Origin: a virus
IMG/VR virus record: IMGVR_UViG_3300025769_001094
Location: 1 to 20,470 of that record
Length of the DNA: 20,470 nucleotides
Direction: 5' to 3' (one strand)
Shown here: positions 14,901 to 20,470 of the stretch, piece by piece
Layout: every line of letters begins with the position of its first letter
Numbering within the stretch: the first letter of the stretch is position 1
Position numbers and translations under genes: made by a program
Notes under the pieces: model-generated
Database searches by the model: none
Told to the model about the DNA's origin: nothing
What the model saw: only the letters and a program-made list of their open reading frames with translations

Positions 14901-15730
14901 ATCTAGAAGAACAAGCTGGGCTACAGTTAAGTACAGATGAGCAAACACTACAGCAACTCAAAGATCAAGAGGAAGCTGCTAGAGGTCGTTATGAAGCTCA
15001 GATTGATAAGCTAGATGATCAACTAGAAGCTGCTCAAGCTCAACTAAATGCATTGTTTGGGATTGATACCTCAGTTAAGTCTGTAGCTGCAGCTATTAGC
15101 TCACTTGGTTCTGCAATAGGTGCGGCAAGAGTAGCACAAACAAGTGCCAAAGCCTCTATTACTCCTGACCCTACTATAAATTCTACTGCAAGTAAAGCTG
15201 CAGCAGCAGGGCTAACTAACCTTGGGGTGTATAGTTCTAAGACAGCTAAAAACCCACCAAGTGCTGCTTTCGTTGAGAGAAATGTTGGTAAGGCTTATTA
15301 TCAGATTAGGGGAGCTGAACAACTACTTTCTGCAGCAAGTTCTCTAGGTATTCAGACATCAGGTAAAACTGGTACAGAAATACAAAAGGCAGTCGCTACT
15401 GCCACAAATGCTGTTATCAACATGGATAACAAAACTCGTGGGCAACAGTTTGCTATGGGTGGTATGTTCGGTGGTGGTGTTCGTATGGTTGGTGAACGTG
15501 GCCCAGAACTTGAAGCTACAGGCCCATCACGTATCTTTAGCACTAAACAGACTGCTGAACTATTCCGTAATCCAGAGCTTGTCGCAGAGGTCAAGAACTT
15601 ACGTGAAGAGGTTGCAGGTCTACGTTCTGAACAAAGACAACTACAAGCAAGTAATTCTAAGTATGTCAAGCGGAACTACGATATTAACCGCAAGTGGGAT
15701 ACTGAAGGTCTTCCAGCTACAAGGACTTAA
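11954..15730 (+). CDS. Tape measure protein
   Basis: A 1258-residue protein, the longest gene here, directly after the chaperone pair. The N-terminus (MADLIELDVVVRNRGLKESL) is followed by coiled coil. GYQVSDFIVQVQSGTNPFVA then FSQQASQLAGVLPL leads into a hydrophobic stretch (about 145-188). Residues 298-458 are tandem 35-residue repeats, then a charged coil (485-525). A Gly/Ala-rich hydrophobic region follows (about 555-685), then long coils, and a C-terminal GGVRMVGERGPELEATGPSR typical of tape measures. It sets tail length and passes to the host membrane with DNA. At roughly 1.5 angstrom per residue the tail would be near 190 nm; that is a rule-of-thumb estimate. Confidence 0.88.
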   Translation: MADLIELDVVVRNRGLKESLSTVSRLEREIIKATKALDNNAISQSRYEKVLLSAKRQYEALGVSSQKATAAVRKFADSQRQLTGSLGNSTKALKQHTEAQMAATKASNRMGVVTQQAGYQVSDFIVQVQSGTNPFVAFSQQASQLAGVLPLVASNIGLTTTAAIALSAALGIAIPLIGAIGAAYLVSRQRAKEAAEGTDTFAESLKDAQQASQDLRDELKLLASGYKDVSEAAFAEAVAQAEAAVDAAQKRLDNARGIAQKGARGNLKAAEEELRIAEEQLATYRQRRSFLEQESAFYDDILGSAEGLAAQEEALNDIFEARLGTIDDTANNYEDILGSVEGLAAQEEALNQLYEARLGTIDDTYNNYEDILGSAEGLAAQEQALNDLFEARLGTIDDTANNYKDILGSEEGLQEAVDVLNQMYQDRLDKLQATADAYDDILGSEAGLLAAEKARLALTMVGDSGYAGGRGGDPRKFAEAYFDALEQIKEQEEARAEAAEKASDKAKKAYEKAQKAAEKLRKELEGPMVNAIGSVSDAFGDFIARGLQDFKGFVSQILGSFQNMIAQMIATAARNRIMISMGMGGAGTVAGTTSAFAGPLGSIMGTTGAGGTAGTGFLGTLAGGASALGSGFMAGVQGFMGGGFGGYMNTLSATALNAGPMATIGAALPAVLAVAAVIGLLTKKTKLLDSGLRATVEGFDVAIQTFQVTQTSRLFGLLKGRKKLGFADAPAELADPLIEAIGDMQQSIVDAAGTLGIGASAFDDFSYQFKLSLMGLTEEQKLEKINEEITKMGDSFASLTGHFETMNELLAAAQQRYELETRLLGLLNDQSALLTRQRELERASVDELNRSTLNQIYALEDAYGAVNSAFATVQRSIEARKTKITNSFNEIIETLQARVQAASDAVGVSRGILSSLEGASGDSGMTRVSGMAYLRSLRGASRITDQKKLDDALQAIADPSQDLYTNFVDYQRDFQDQSNLIRDLEEQAGLQLSTDEQTLQQLKDQEEAARGRYEAQIDKLDDQLEAAQAQLNALFGIDTSVKSVAAAISSLGSAIGAARVAQTSAKASITPDPTINSTASKAAAAGLTNLGVYSSKTAKNPPSAAFVERNVGKAYYQIRGAEQLLSAASSLGIQTSGKTGTEIQKAVATATNAVINMDNKTRGQQFAMGGMFGGGVRMVGERGPELEATGPSRIFSTKQTAELFRNPELVAEVKNLREEVAGLRSEQRQLQASNSKYVKRNYDINRKWDTEGLPATRT
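12845..13327 (+). repeat. Tandem 105-bp (35-residue) repeats in the tape measure gene
   Basis: Four full units start at residues 298, 333, 368 and 403, with a partial fifth from 438 to about 458. Each opens Y.DILGS and the first three continue EGLAAQE.ALN...EARLGTIDD. The first three are close at the DNA level: over the first 54 nt, units 1 and 2 differ at 7 positions by hand count. Unit 4 and the fifth have drifted. The pattern suggests recent expansion from an older repeat. Loss or gain of a unit would stay in frame. Confidence 0.88.
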
Positions 15731-15733
15731 TAG

Positions 15734-16639
15734 ATGCAGATTATTAAACCTGTAACAGTTACCAACAGTATTCTCACTAGCTCTAATGTTACCGAAGATG
15801 ACTACGCTGAATGGGCTTCTGGTACGACATATGCTGATGGTGATAACGTCATTGTTATTGGTACGACACATAAGGTCTATGAAAGCCTAGTGAATAGTAA
15901 CTTGGGTAATGACCCAACAACTGATGATGGTACTAACTGGTTGGAAATCAGTGCTACCAATCGTTGGAAAGCATTTGACCAGAAGATTAGTCAACCTGTA
16001 ACTAACCTGAACAGTATACAGTATGTCTTAAGTGATCCAGACTCAAACATTACATCTGTCGCCTTGTTTGGCCTAAAGGGTATTACAGCTAACGTAACTG
16101 TGGCTGATGGTGCTACAGAAGTATACAACCAAGATATATCCCTGACTGACAACAGAAACATTGTTGACTGGTTCACGTATTTCTTTGAGGAACAAGTACA
16201 GAAAGATGAAGCTCAGTGGCTAGACTTACCACCTTATTTAGGTTCGTCAATAACCATCACTGTCACTGCTAACACAGGTGAAACTGCAGAACTTGGTCAA
16301 CTTGTCTTAGGGTTCTTAAGTGATCTTGGTGCTACAACTTACGGTACATCAATCAGTATCGAAGACTTCTCACGTAAAGAGACTGACGACTTCGGTAATT
16401 TTATTGTTGTCGAAAGAGCATTTGCTCAGTTGGCTGACTTTGATGTACAGTTTGAAACTCAAAACGCAAGAAAAATTCAACGGACGTTGGCTGGATTTAG
16501 GGCCACCCCAATCGTCTATATCGGCTCAGAAGATACATCCTATGGTACGACCATCTATGGTTTCTATCGTAGGTTTGATTTAACGCTAGAAGGCCCATCG
16601 TTATCATTCGGAGCTATCGAAGTAGAAGGATTGACATAA
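15734..16639 (+). CDS. Tail tip protein with carbohydrate-binding-like module
   Basis: A 301-residue protein directly after the tape measure. Residues about 24-72 read YAEWASGTTYADGDNVIVIG ... YESLVNSNLGNDPTTDDGTN W, the W..G..Y..GD.V.....Y....N.....P.......W pattern of chitin-binding (ChtBD3/CBM5/12) modules. The remaining 230 residues are beta-rich, with NRWKAFDQKIS, DWFTYFFEEQ and a conserved end, FGAIEVEGLT. The position suggests a distal tail or tail tip protein that starts the tube and may touch the cell envelope. I do not recognise a full Dit family match. AAGGA lies 8 nt before ATG 15734. It could alternatively be a minor tail protein attached to the tip. Confidence 0.6.
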   Translation: MQIIKPVTVTNSILTSSNVTEDDYAEWASGTTYADGDNVIVIGTTHKVYESLVNSNLGNDPTTDDGTNWLEISATNRWKAFDQKISQPVTNLNSIQYVLSDPDSNITSVALFGLKGITANVTVADGATEVYNQDISLTDNRNIVDWFTYFFEEQVQKDEAQWLDLPPYLGSSITITVTANTGETAELGQLVLGFLSDLGATTYGTSISIEDFSRKETDDFGNFIVVERAFAQLADFDVQFETQNARKIQRTLAGFRATPIVYIGSEDTSYGTTIYGFYRRFDLTLEGPSLSFGAIEVEGLT

Positions 16640-16640
16640 T

Positions 16641-17486
16641 ATGGCATACCCACCCATTACCACACTACCTGCCGCACCTAGTAGACAAGACCCCACGAAC
16701 TTTGCTGATGAAGCTGATGCATTTTTGGGTGCATTACCTGACTTCGGTGATGAAGCCAATGCTCTTGGTAGTTATCTAGATGGTGTAGCTTCAGATGTAG
16801 ACACAGATGCTACCTCTGCTGCCGCTAGTGCTGCTGCTGCTGCTGCCAGTGCTACAACTGCAGTAAATGCAGCTAATGCACAAGTATGGGTATCAGGTGC
16901 TTCTTATGATGCTGGCGATGTTGTCTACAGCCCTGTTACTTATCAAACTTATCGTGCTATTACTACACACTCTGGAGAGACTACAGACCCATCTAGTGAT
17001 GCTACTAATTGGGTACAGTTAGGTGGTATTGATGGACTTACAGCTACTGCTGCAGAACTTAACTATAATGATATTACAACACTTGGTCTAACAGAAGCAT
17101 CTAAGACAGTAACTGCTGATGCTAATGGTGTCGTCACTTTTGATAATGGTATATCAGAAGAGTTTACAGCAGTTACTTCTACATCTAATGCTACCACTGT
17201 AGATTTACAAGATGGTACAAACTTCAGTCACACTTTAACTGAGAACACTACGTTCACATTCAGCAACCCTGCAGCCTCTGGCAAAGTATCTAGCTTTACA
17301 ATAAAGATAGTTCAAGATGCTAGTGCATCAGGTTTTACTGTAACTTGGCCTACTTCAGTTGATTGGCCTTCAGCTACAGCCCCGACTTTAACCGCAACTG
17401 CATCTGCAGTAGACTATTTTGTGTTTATCACTCATGATGGTGGTACTACATATTATGGATTTACTGCTGGTCAAGCACTAGCATAA
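16641..17486 (+). CDS. Tail fibre protein with carbohydrate-binding-like module
   Basis: A 281-residue protein. Residues 1-45 (LPAAPSRQDPTNFADEADAF, LGALPDFGDEAN) are a common attachment start of phage fibres. Residues about 56-80 are a low-complexity Ala/Ser/Thr coil. Residues about 82-128 (VWVSGASYDAGDVVYSP ... ATNWVQLG) resemble a chitin-binding-type module, like that in the gene before. Residues 134-145 carry TATAAELNY. Residues 177-281 are the beta domain shared with the gene at 2283. The likely job is host recognition or linking further fibres. The ATG is one base after the previous stop region; AGAAGGA is upstream (16624-16630). Confidence 0.75.
   Translation: MAYPPITTLPAAPSRQDPTNFADEADAFLGALPDFGDEANALGSYLDGVASDVDTDATSAAASAAAAAASATTAVNAANAQVWVSGASYDAGDVVYSPVTYQTYRAITTHSGETTDPSSDATNWVQLGGIDGLTATAAELNYNDITTLGLTEASKTVTADANGVVTFDNGISEEFTAVTSTSNATTVDLQDGTNFSHTLTENTTFTFSNPAASGKVSSFTIKIVQDASASGFTVTWPTSVDWPSATAPTLTATASAVDYFVFITHDGGTTYYGFTAGQALA
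17169..17483 (+). repeat. Duplicated 105-residue fibre domain, tail-side copy
   Basis: This segment encodes residues 177-281 of the fibre gene at 16641 and is the partner of 2541-2855. Both copies sit at the C-terminus of their genes and end DGGT..YGFT.GQAL, each followed shortly by a large fibre-like gene. The protein is conserved but third positions are scrambled. Confidence 0.8.
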
Positions 17487-17496
17487 GGAATACAAT

Positions 17497-19422
17497 ATGT
17501 CTAACTCGAAGAAACTCTTACAAGCCGCTGCGGGTGCTGCTGGTGGTGAAGCCCTGAACGTAGAAGATGTGTTCAGCACTTATTTGTATGAGGGAACAGG
17601 CTCTGCGCAAACGATCACCAATGGCATTGACCTTGATGGCGAAGGTGGGATGGTTTGGTTAAAGCGCAGATCAGCTTCAGAATCACATTATTTATATGAC
17701 ACTGAAAGAGGCACTAGAAAGGCAATTGCATCAGATAATACAGCAGCACAAAGCACTCTTTCTCTAGGTCTTGATATTTTTAATTCAGATGGTTTTAGAT
17801 TAAATGTTAGCCATACTGATAGCGGTGTAGATTTTACTACTTGGACATTCCGCAAAGCCCCTAAGTTCTTTGATGTGGTGACTTATACTGGGGATGGGAC
17901 AAGCAACAGAGCTATTAGCCATAATCTAAACAGTAGTGTTGGCACTATTATTGTAAAATCCACAAGCAATGTTACAAACTGGATGGTTTGGCATAAGGAT
18001 TTAACAACAAATTACCTTTTAACTTTAAACAGCACAGCAGCACAAGGAGACTATTCAACAGTCACAATACACGATGTAACATCAACATCATTTCAAGTTG
18101 ATAACTACAGTATGCTAAATGCCTCTGGTGTAACCTACGTAGCCTACCTATTCGCCCACAACGATGGTGACGGTGAGTTCGGCCCTGATGGTGATGCTGA
18201 TATTATCAAGTGTGGGAGTTATACTGGTAATGGTTCATCTACTGGCCCTAGTATTGATCTTGGGTTTGAGCCTCAGTGGTTGCTTATCAAGAACGCCTCT
18301 GGCACTGGCGTTTGGTGGATGCTTGATGTGATGAGAGGGTTGGTTGTTGGCGGTGACGATGCAATTTTGACTGCTCAAGGTAGTGGGGCAGAGTATGCAC
18401 AAAACGTAGTATCGCCAACCCCTACGGGTTTTAATATAACGTCAAGCGCAGGTCAAATTAACACATCTGGGGACACCTACGTCTACATAGCCATTCGCCG
18501 TGGCCCTATGGCTGTGCCTGAGAGTGCGACTGATGTGTTTGCTATTGATACTGCTAACAGCACTGGAAATGCTCCACCTTGGATGTATTCAGGATGGCCT
18601 GTTGACCTTGGGATGCATACAAACAAAACTGGGTACGCTACAAACGCTAGGGTTGTGCCACGTCTTACGTCCCCAAACTATTTATATACATCATCTACCT
18701 CCGCAGAAATTAGTGCTGACACTACTAATAAGTTTGATTATATGGATGGCTACAATTCTGGAACCTTTACAAGCACAGATTTTATCTCTTGGATGTGGCG
18801 TCGTGCTCCCAGCTTCTTTGATGTCGTTGCTTACACGGGGAACGGAACAGCAGGGCGTACTGTAAGCCATAACCTTGGTGTTGCACCTGAGATGATATGG
18901 GTGAAGAATAGGGCAGATTCCGATAATTGGGAAGTATATCATTCTGCTCTTACAGCAACATCTAGTTTGCGATTAAATACAACCAATGATGAAATTGTTG
19001 CATCAACACGATGGAACAACACAGAACCTACTGACACAGTGTTCACTGTTGGAACTTGGAATACTACAAATGGCTCTGGGGATGGCATGATAGCCTACCT
19101 ATTCGCAAGCCTAGATGGTGTTTCTAAAGTAGGGAGTTATACTGGGAATGGTTCTACGCAAACGATTGACTGTGGGTTTAGCAGTGGTGCTAGGTTTGTG
19201 TTGATTAAAAGGACTGATAGCGCAGGCAATTGGTATGTCTGGGATACGGAACGTGGTATCGTTTCTGGCAATGACTCGCACTTGTTGCTAAACACAACGG
19301 CTGCTGAAGTTACAACGTATGACAGCATTGACCCTGTAGCATCAGGCTTTGCAGTCAATCAGGTCGGAGTACTGAACAATAACGAATCGGGCGCAAGCTA
19401 CATCTTCTACGCAATCGCATAA
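17497..19422 (+). CDS. Large tail fibre / receptor-binding protein with internal repeats
   Basis: A 641-residue protein starting KKLLQAAAGAAGGEALNVED and then VFSTYLYEGTGSAQTITNGI, a start I recall from abundant marine phage fibre proteins. Five repeats of a beta unit begin near residues 29, 129, 241, 446 and 547: a YTGNG...-type strand, then a hydrophobic LGF or HNL segment, (V/L)WLK or (L/I)LIK, W.V.D..RG, and L.LN.TAA. Trp is frequent, consistent with glycan binding. AAGGAA precedes the ATG. It is followed by a tail-fibre chaperone gene. Near-identical DNA stretches in the middle and end suggest recombination. Base composition changes inside the gene (about 50-55% GC in the middle, about 35-40% near 18961-19020 by hand count). 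Confidence 0.75.
   Translation: MSNSKKLLQAAAGAAGGEALNVEDVFSTYLYEGTGSAQTITNGIDLDGEGGMVWLKRRSASESHYLYDTERGTRKAIASDNTAAQSTLSLGLDIFNSDGFRLNVSHTDSGVDFTTWTFRKAPKFFDVVTYTGDGTSNRAISHNLNSSVGTIIVKSTSNVTNWMVWHKDLTTNYLLTLNSTAAQGDYSTVTIHDVTSTSFQVDNYSMLNASGVTYVAYLFAHNDGDGEFGPDGDADIIKCGSYTGNGSSTGPSIDLGFEPQWLLIKNASGTGVWWMLDVMRGLVVGGDDAILTAQGSGAEYAQNVVSPTPTGFNITSSAGQINTSGDTYVYIAIRRGPMAVPESATDVFAIDTANSTGNAPPWMYSGWPVDLGMHTNKTGYATNARVVPRLTSPNYLYTSSTSAEISADTTNKFDYMDGYNSGTFTSTDFISWMWRRAPSFFDVVAYTGNGTAGRTVSHNLGVAPEMIWVKNRADSDNWEVYHSALTATSSLRLNTTNDEIVASTRWNNTEPTDTVFTVGTWNTTNGSGDGMIAYLFASLDGVSKVGSYTGNGSTQTIDCGFSSGARFVLIKRTDSAGNWYVWDTERGIVSGNDSHLLLNTTAAEVTTYDSIDPVASGFAVNQVGVLNNNESGASYIFYAIA
18140..18236 (+). repeat. 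Direct repeat pair in the large fibre gene, copy 1
   Basis: TAGCCTACCTATTCGC (18140-18155) recurs exactly at 19091-19106. The 23-nt stretch 18214-18236, starting GGGAGTTATACTGG, recurs at 19132-19154 with one difference. The distances, 951 and 918 nt, are multiples of three, so exchange between copies would remove an in-frame block of the receptor-binding region. Confidence 0.75.
19091..19154 (+). repeat. Direct repeat pair in the large fibre gene, copy 2
   Basis: The second copy of the stretches at 18140-18155 and 18214-18236. It encodes the AYLFA and GSYTGNGS motifs that open the last repeat of the fibre protein. Confidence 0.75.
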
Positions 19423-19448
19423 TCAACTGACACAGGAGACTTTCAATC

Positions 19449-19958
19449 ATGTCAGAATATCGCAACCGAACAACAGGTGAAGTTAAAACACAAGGGGCTT
19501 GGCGAGCAGCAAACCCCAACATGTCCCTGCCACGGGTCTGGAAACAGGCAACCCTAGACGCACTAAACCTTGATCCAGTGCTAAAGTCACCCGCTGCAAC
19601 CGTCGGGCAATACCAAACATCAGTGCGTGATGGTGTTGTCCAAGATGCTAACGGCAACTGGGTAGAGAACTACGTTGCCCGTGACATGTTTGCAGACACC
19701 ACAGAGGATGGCGTTACAACAACCAAGGCAGAGCATGAGGCGGCGTATCAGGCTGGCTTGGATGCTAAGACTGCCGAAGGTCATCGCACCACACGCAATA
19801 AGCTATTGGCTGACAGCGATTGGACGCAGATGAATGACAGCCCTCTCAGCAATGAGGTCAAGACGGCTTGGGCAACCTATCGTCAAGAGTTGCGTGATAT
19901 GTCAGATTTAGCATCATGGCCTAATATTGCCGATGATGATTGGCCTGTAGCACCATAA
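19449..19958 (+). CDS. Tail fibre assembly chaperone-like protein
   Basis: A 169-residue protein. The last third (residues about 114-169: TTRNKLLADSDWTQMNDSPL, then WATYRQELRDM and WPVAP) matches the phage tail assembly chaperone pattern R..LL..SDW......YR..LRD......WP..P seen in proteins encoded directly after fibre genes. The first two thirds (EYRNRTTGEVKTQGAWRAAN, LPRVWKQATLDAL, NGNWVENYVARDMF) resemble the N-terminal part of such proteins. It probably helps fold or attach the fibre encoded upstream. AGGAG precedes the ATG. GC content is higher than in neighbours (about 54% over 19501-19740 by hand count against about 40% at 20041-20100), which suggests separate acquisition together with part of the fibre. 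Confidence 0.72.
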   Translation: MSEYRNRTTGEVKTQGAWRAANPNMSLPRVWKQATLDALNLDPVLKSPAATVGQYQTSVRDGVVQDANGNWVENYVARDMFADTTEDGVTTTKAEHEAAYQAGLDAKTAEGHRTTRNKLLADSDWTQMNDSPLSNEVKTAWATYRQELRDMSDLASWPNIADDDWPVAP

Positions 19959-19969
19959 GGAGAACAACA

Positions 19970-20416
19970 ATGGGATATGTCTTAGGTAACCGAAGTAAGG
20001 AAAAACTACAAGGTGTTGACCCACGGCTAGTTGCTGTTGTTGAAAGAGCTATTGAAATCTCTGAGCAGGACTTCTCTGTAATCTGTGGTTTACGTACTGT
20101 TGAAGAACAGGAAGCTCTAGTAGCAAAAGGTGCATCACAGACGATGAAGTCTAAGCATCTAGAAGGTAAAGCTGTAGACCTAGCTGCCTACTGTGATGGC
20201 ATACGTTGGGAACTAAACTTGTACGACGAGATTGCAGATGCAATGCTCAAAGCTGCTAAAGAACTAGGAGTGACACTACGCTGGGGTGCTGCATGGCACA
20301 AAGCATTAAACGACTGGGATGGAACTGCAGAAGACCTGATGAATGAATACATTGACATTCGTCGTTCTGCTGGTCGTAGACCCTTCATAGATGCCCCTCA
20401 TTTCGAGGTTCTATAG
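19970..20416 (+). CDS. Endolysin, peptidase M15 family (L-alanyl-D-glutamate peptidase type)
   Basis: A 148-residue protein, start ATG 19970, chosen for AAGGAG at 19958-19963; the frame is open to 19940 but that overlaps the upstream gene. SKHLEGKAVDLAAY (residues 61-74) gives the S.H..G.A.D zinc site with H63 and D70. DAPHFEV (141-147) gives H144 and the catalytic acid D141. GLRT (40-43) is the conserved Arg region. The size and layout match M15_4/VanY-like phage endolysins, which cut the peptide cross-bridge stem of peptidoglycan. No signal peptide or separate wall-binding domain is visible, so release needs a holin. The following partial gene may supply it. Confidence 0.88.
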   Translation: MGYVLGNRSKEKLQGVDPRLVAVVERAIEISEQDFSVICGLRTVEEQEALVAKGASQTMKSKHLEGKAVDLAAYCDGIRWELNLYDEIADAMLKAAKELGVTLRWGAAWHKALNDWDGTAEDLMNEYIDIRRSAGRRPFIDAPHFEVL

Positions 20417-20418
20417 TC

Positions 20419-20470
20419 ATGTACGAGATGGTAGACTTAATTATGCAATGGCTTGTAGCCCCTGTTATAG
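20419..20470 (+). CDS. Start of a small, probably membrane-associated protein (partial)
   Basis: An ATG 2 nt after the endolysin stop opens a frame that runs off the right edge: MYEMVDLIMQWLVAPVI, 17 residues. It is hydrophobic after a short acidic start, as in small holin or inner-membrane spanin-type proteins, and lies behind the endolysin, where lysis genes cluster. Only a fragment is visible, so the product cannot be named. There is no strong ribosome site; translational coupling to the endolysin gene is plausible. Confidence 0.4.
   Translation, partial: MYEMVDLIMQWLVAPVI

Noticed and set aside
15408-15755. A 115-codon + strand frame across the end of the tape measure gene
   Set aside because: It overlaps the conserved GGVRMVGERGPELEATGPSR end of the tape measure in another frame and has no recognisable content.
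16800-16870. GCT/GCC-rich stretch as a DNA microsatellite of interest
   Set aside because: It encodes an Ala/Ser/Thr-rich coil linker common at this place in phage fibres; the codons are mixed and no slippage signature is apparent.
17497-19422. Diversity-generating retroelement target in the fibre gene
   Set aside because: No reverse transcriptase, template repeat or adenine-biased variable copy is visible in the window.
1-20470. Many - strand open frames of 60-120 codons
   Set aside because: All lie opposite well-supported + strand genes, none has a convincing ribosome site with a recognisable product, and their composition mirrors the opposite strand.

Overview
This window is a late-gene (virion morphogenesis and lysis) segment of a tailed double-stranded DNA bacteriophage with a long non-contractile tail, i.e. 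a siphovirus. Every supported gene is on the + strand. Genes are packed end to end with 1-8 nt overlaps (TAATG and ATGA junctions) or gaps of a few bases, and there is no gene-free stretch over 100 nt. The protein families, such as the XkdF-type protease, gp10-like neck protein, G/GT-type chaperone pair, tape measure and 'TFSNP/DGGT.YYGFT' fibre domains, are those I associate with marine phages of Gram-negative hosts. The host itself cannot be named from this sequence.

Layout. 1-103: last codons of the terminase large subunit. 108-1439: portal. 1439-4540: four fibre- or decoration-like structural genes, one with eleven 23-residue repeats, oddly placed between portal and protease. 4540-7890: capsid assembly module (multidomain XkdF-type protease, scaffold-like protein, small decoration protein, major capsid protein). 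7955-10184: neck and connector genes (unknown 129-aa protein, adaptor, stopper, gp10-like, tail terminator, 51-aa protein). 10187-11101: tail tube. 11102-11200: a structured leader. 11201-11961: tail assembly chaperone pair joined by a -1 frameshift cassette. 11954-15730: tape measure with 35-residue tandem repeats. 15734-19958: tail tip and fibres with a tail-fibre chaperone. 19970-20416: M15 peptidase endolysin. 20419 to the end: start of a probable small membrane protein.

How they work together. Protease and scaffold drive procapsid assembly around the portal. The connectors close the filled head, and the chaperone pair loads the tape measure so that the tube polymerises to a set length. 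The terminator caps the tail, the fibres recognise the host, and the endolysin releases progeny.

The most notable signals concern translation rather than new gene content. (a) A perfect AAGGAGG-GTG start lies inside the protease gene, in frame, and would release the protease domain alone. (b) The C-terminal 'DELSLVDRPAN' element usual in XkdF-type proteases is encoded at the start of the next, frame-shifted gene. (c) A dnaX-like arrangement (Shine-Dalgarno-like site, T TTT TTG, hairpin) sits at the chaperone junction. (d) The chaperone gene leader can pair with its own ribosome binding region. I found no defence system, retroelement, CRISPR array, tRNA or insertion sequence. This is an ordinary structural module with several unusual details, not a clearly new system.
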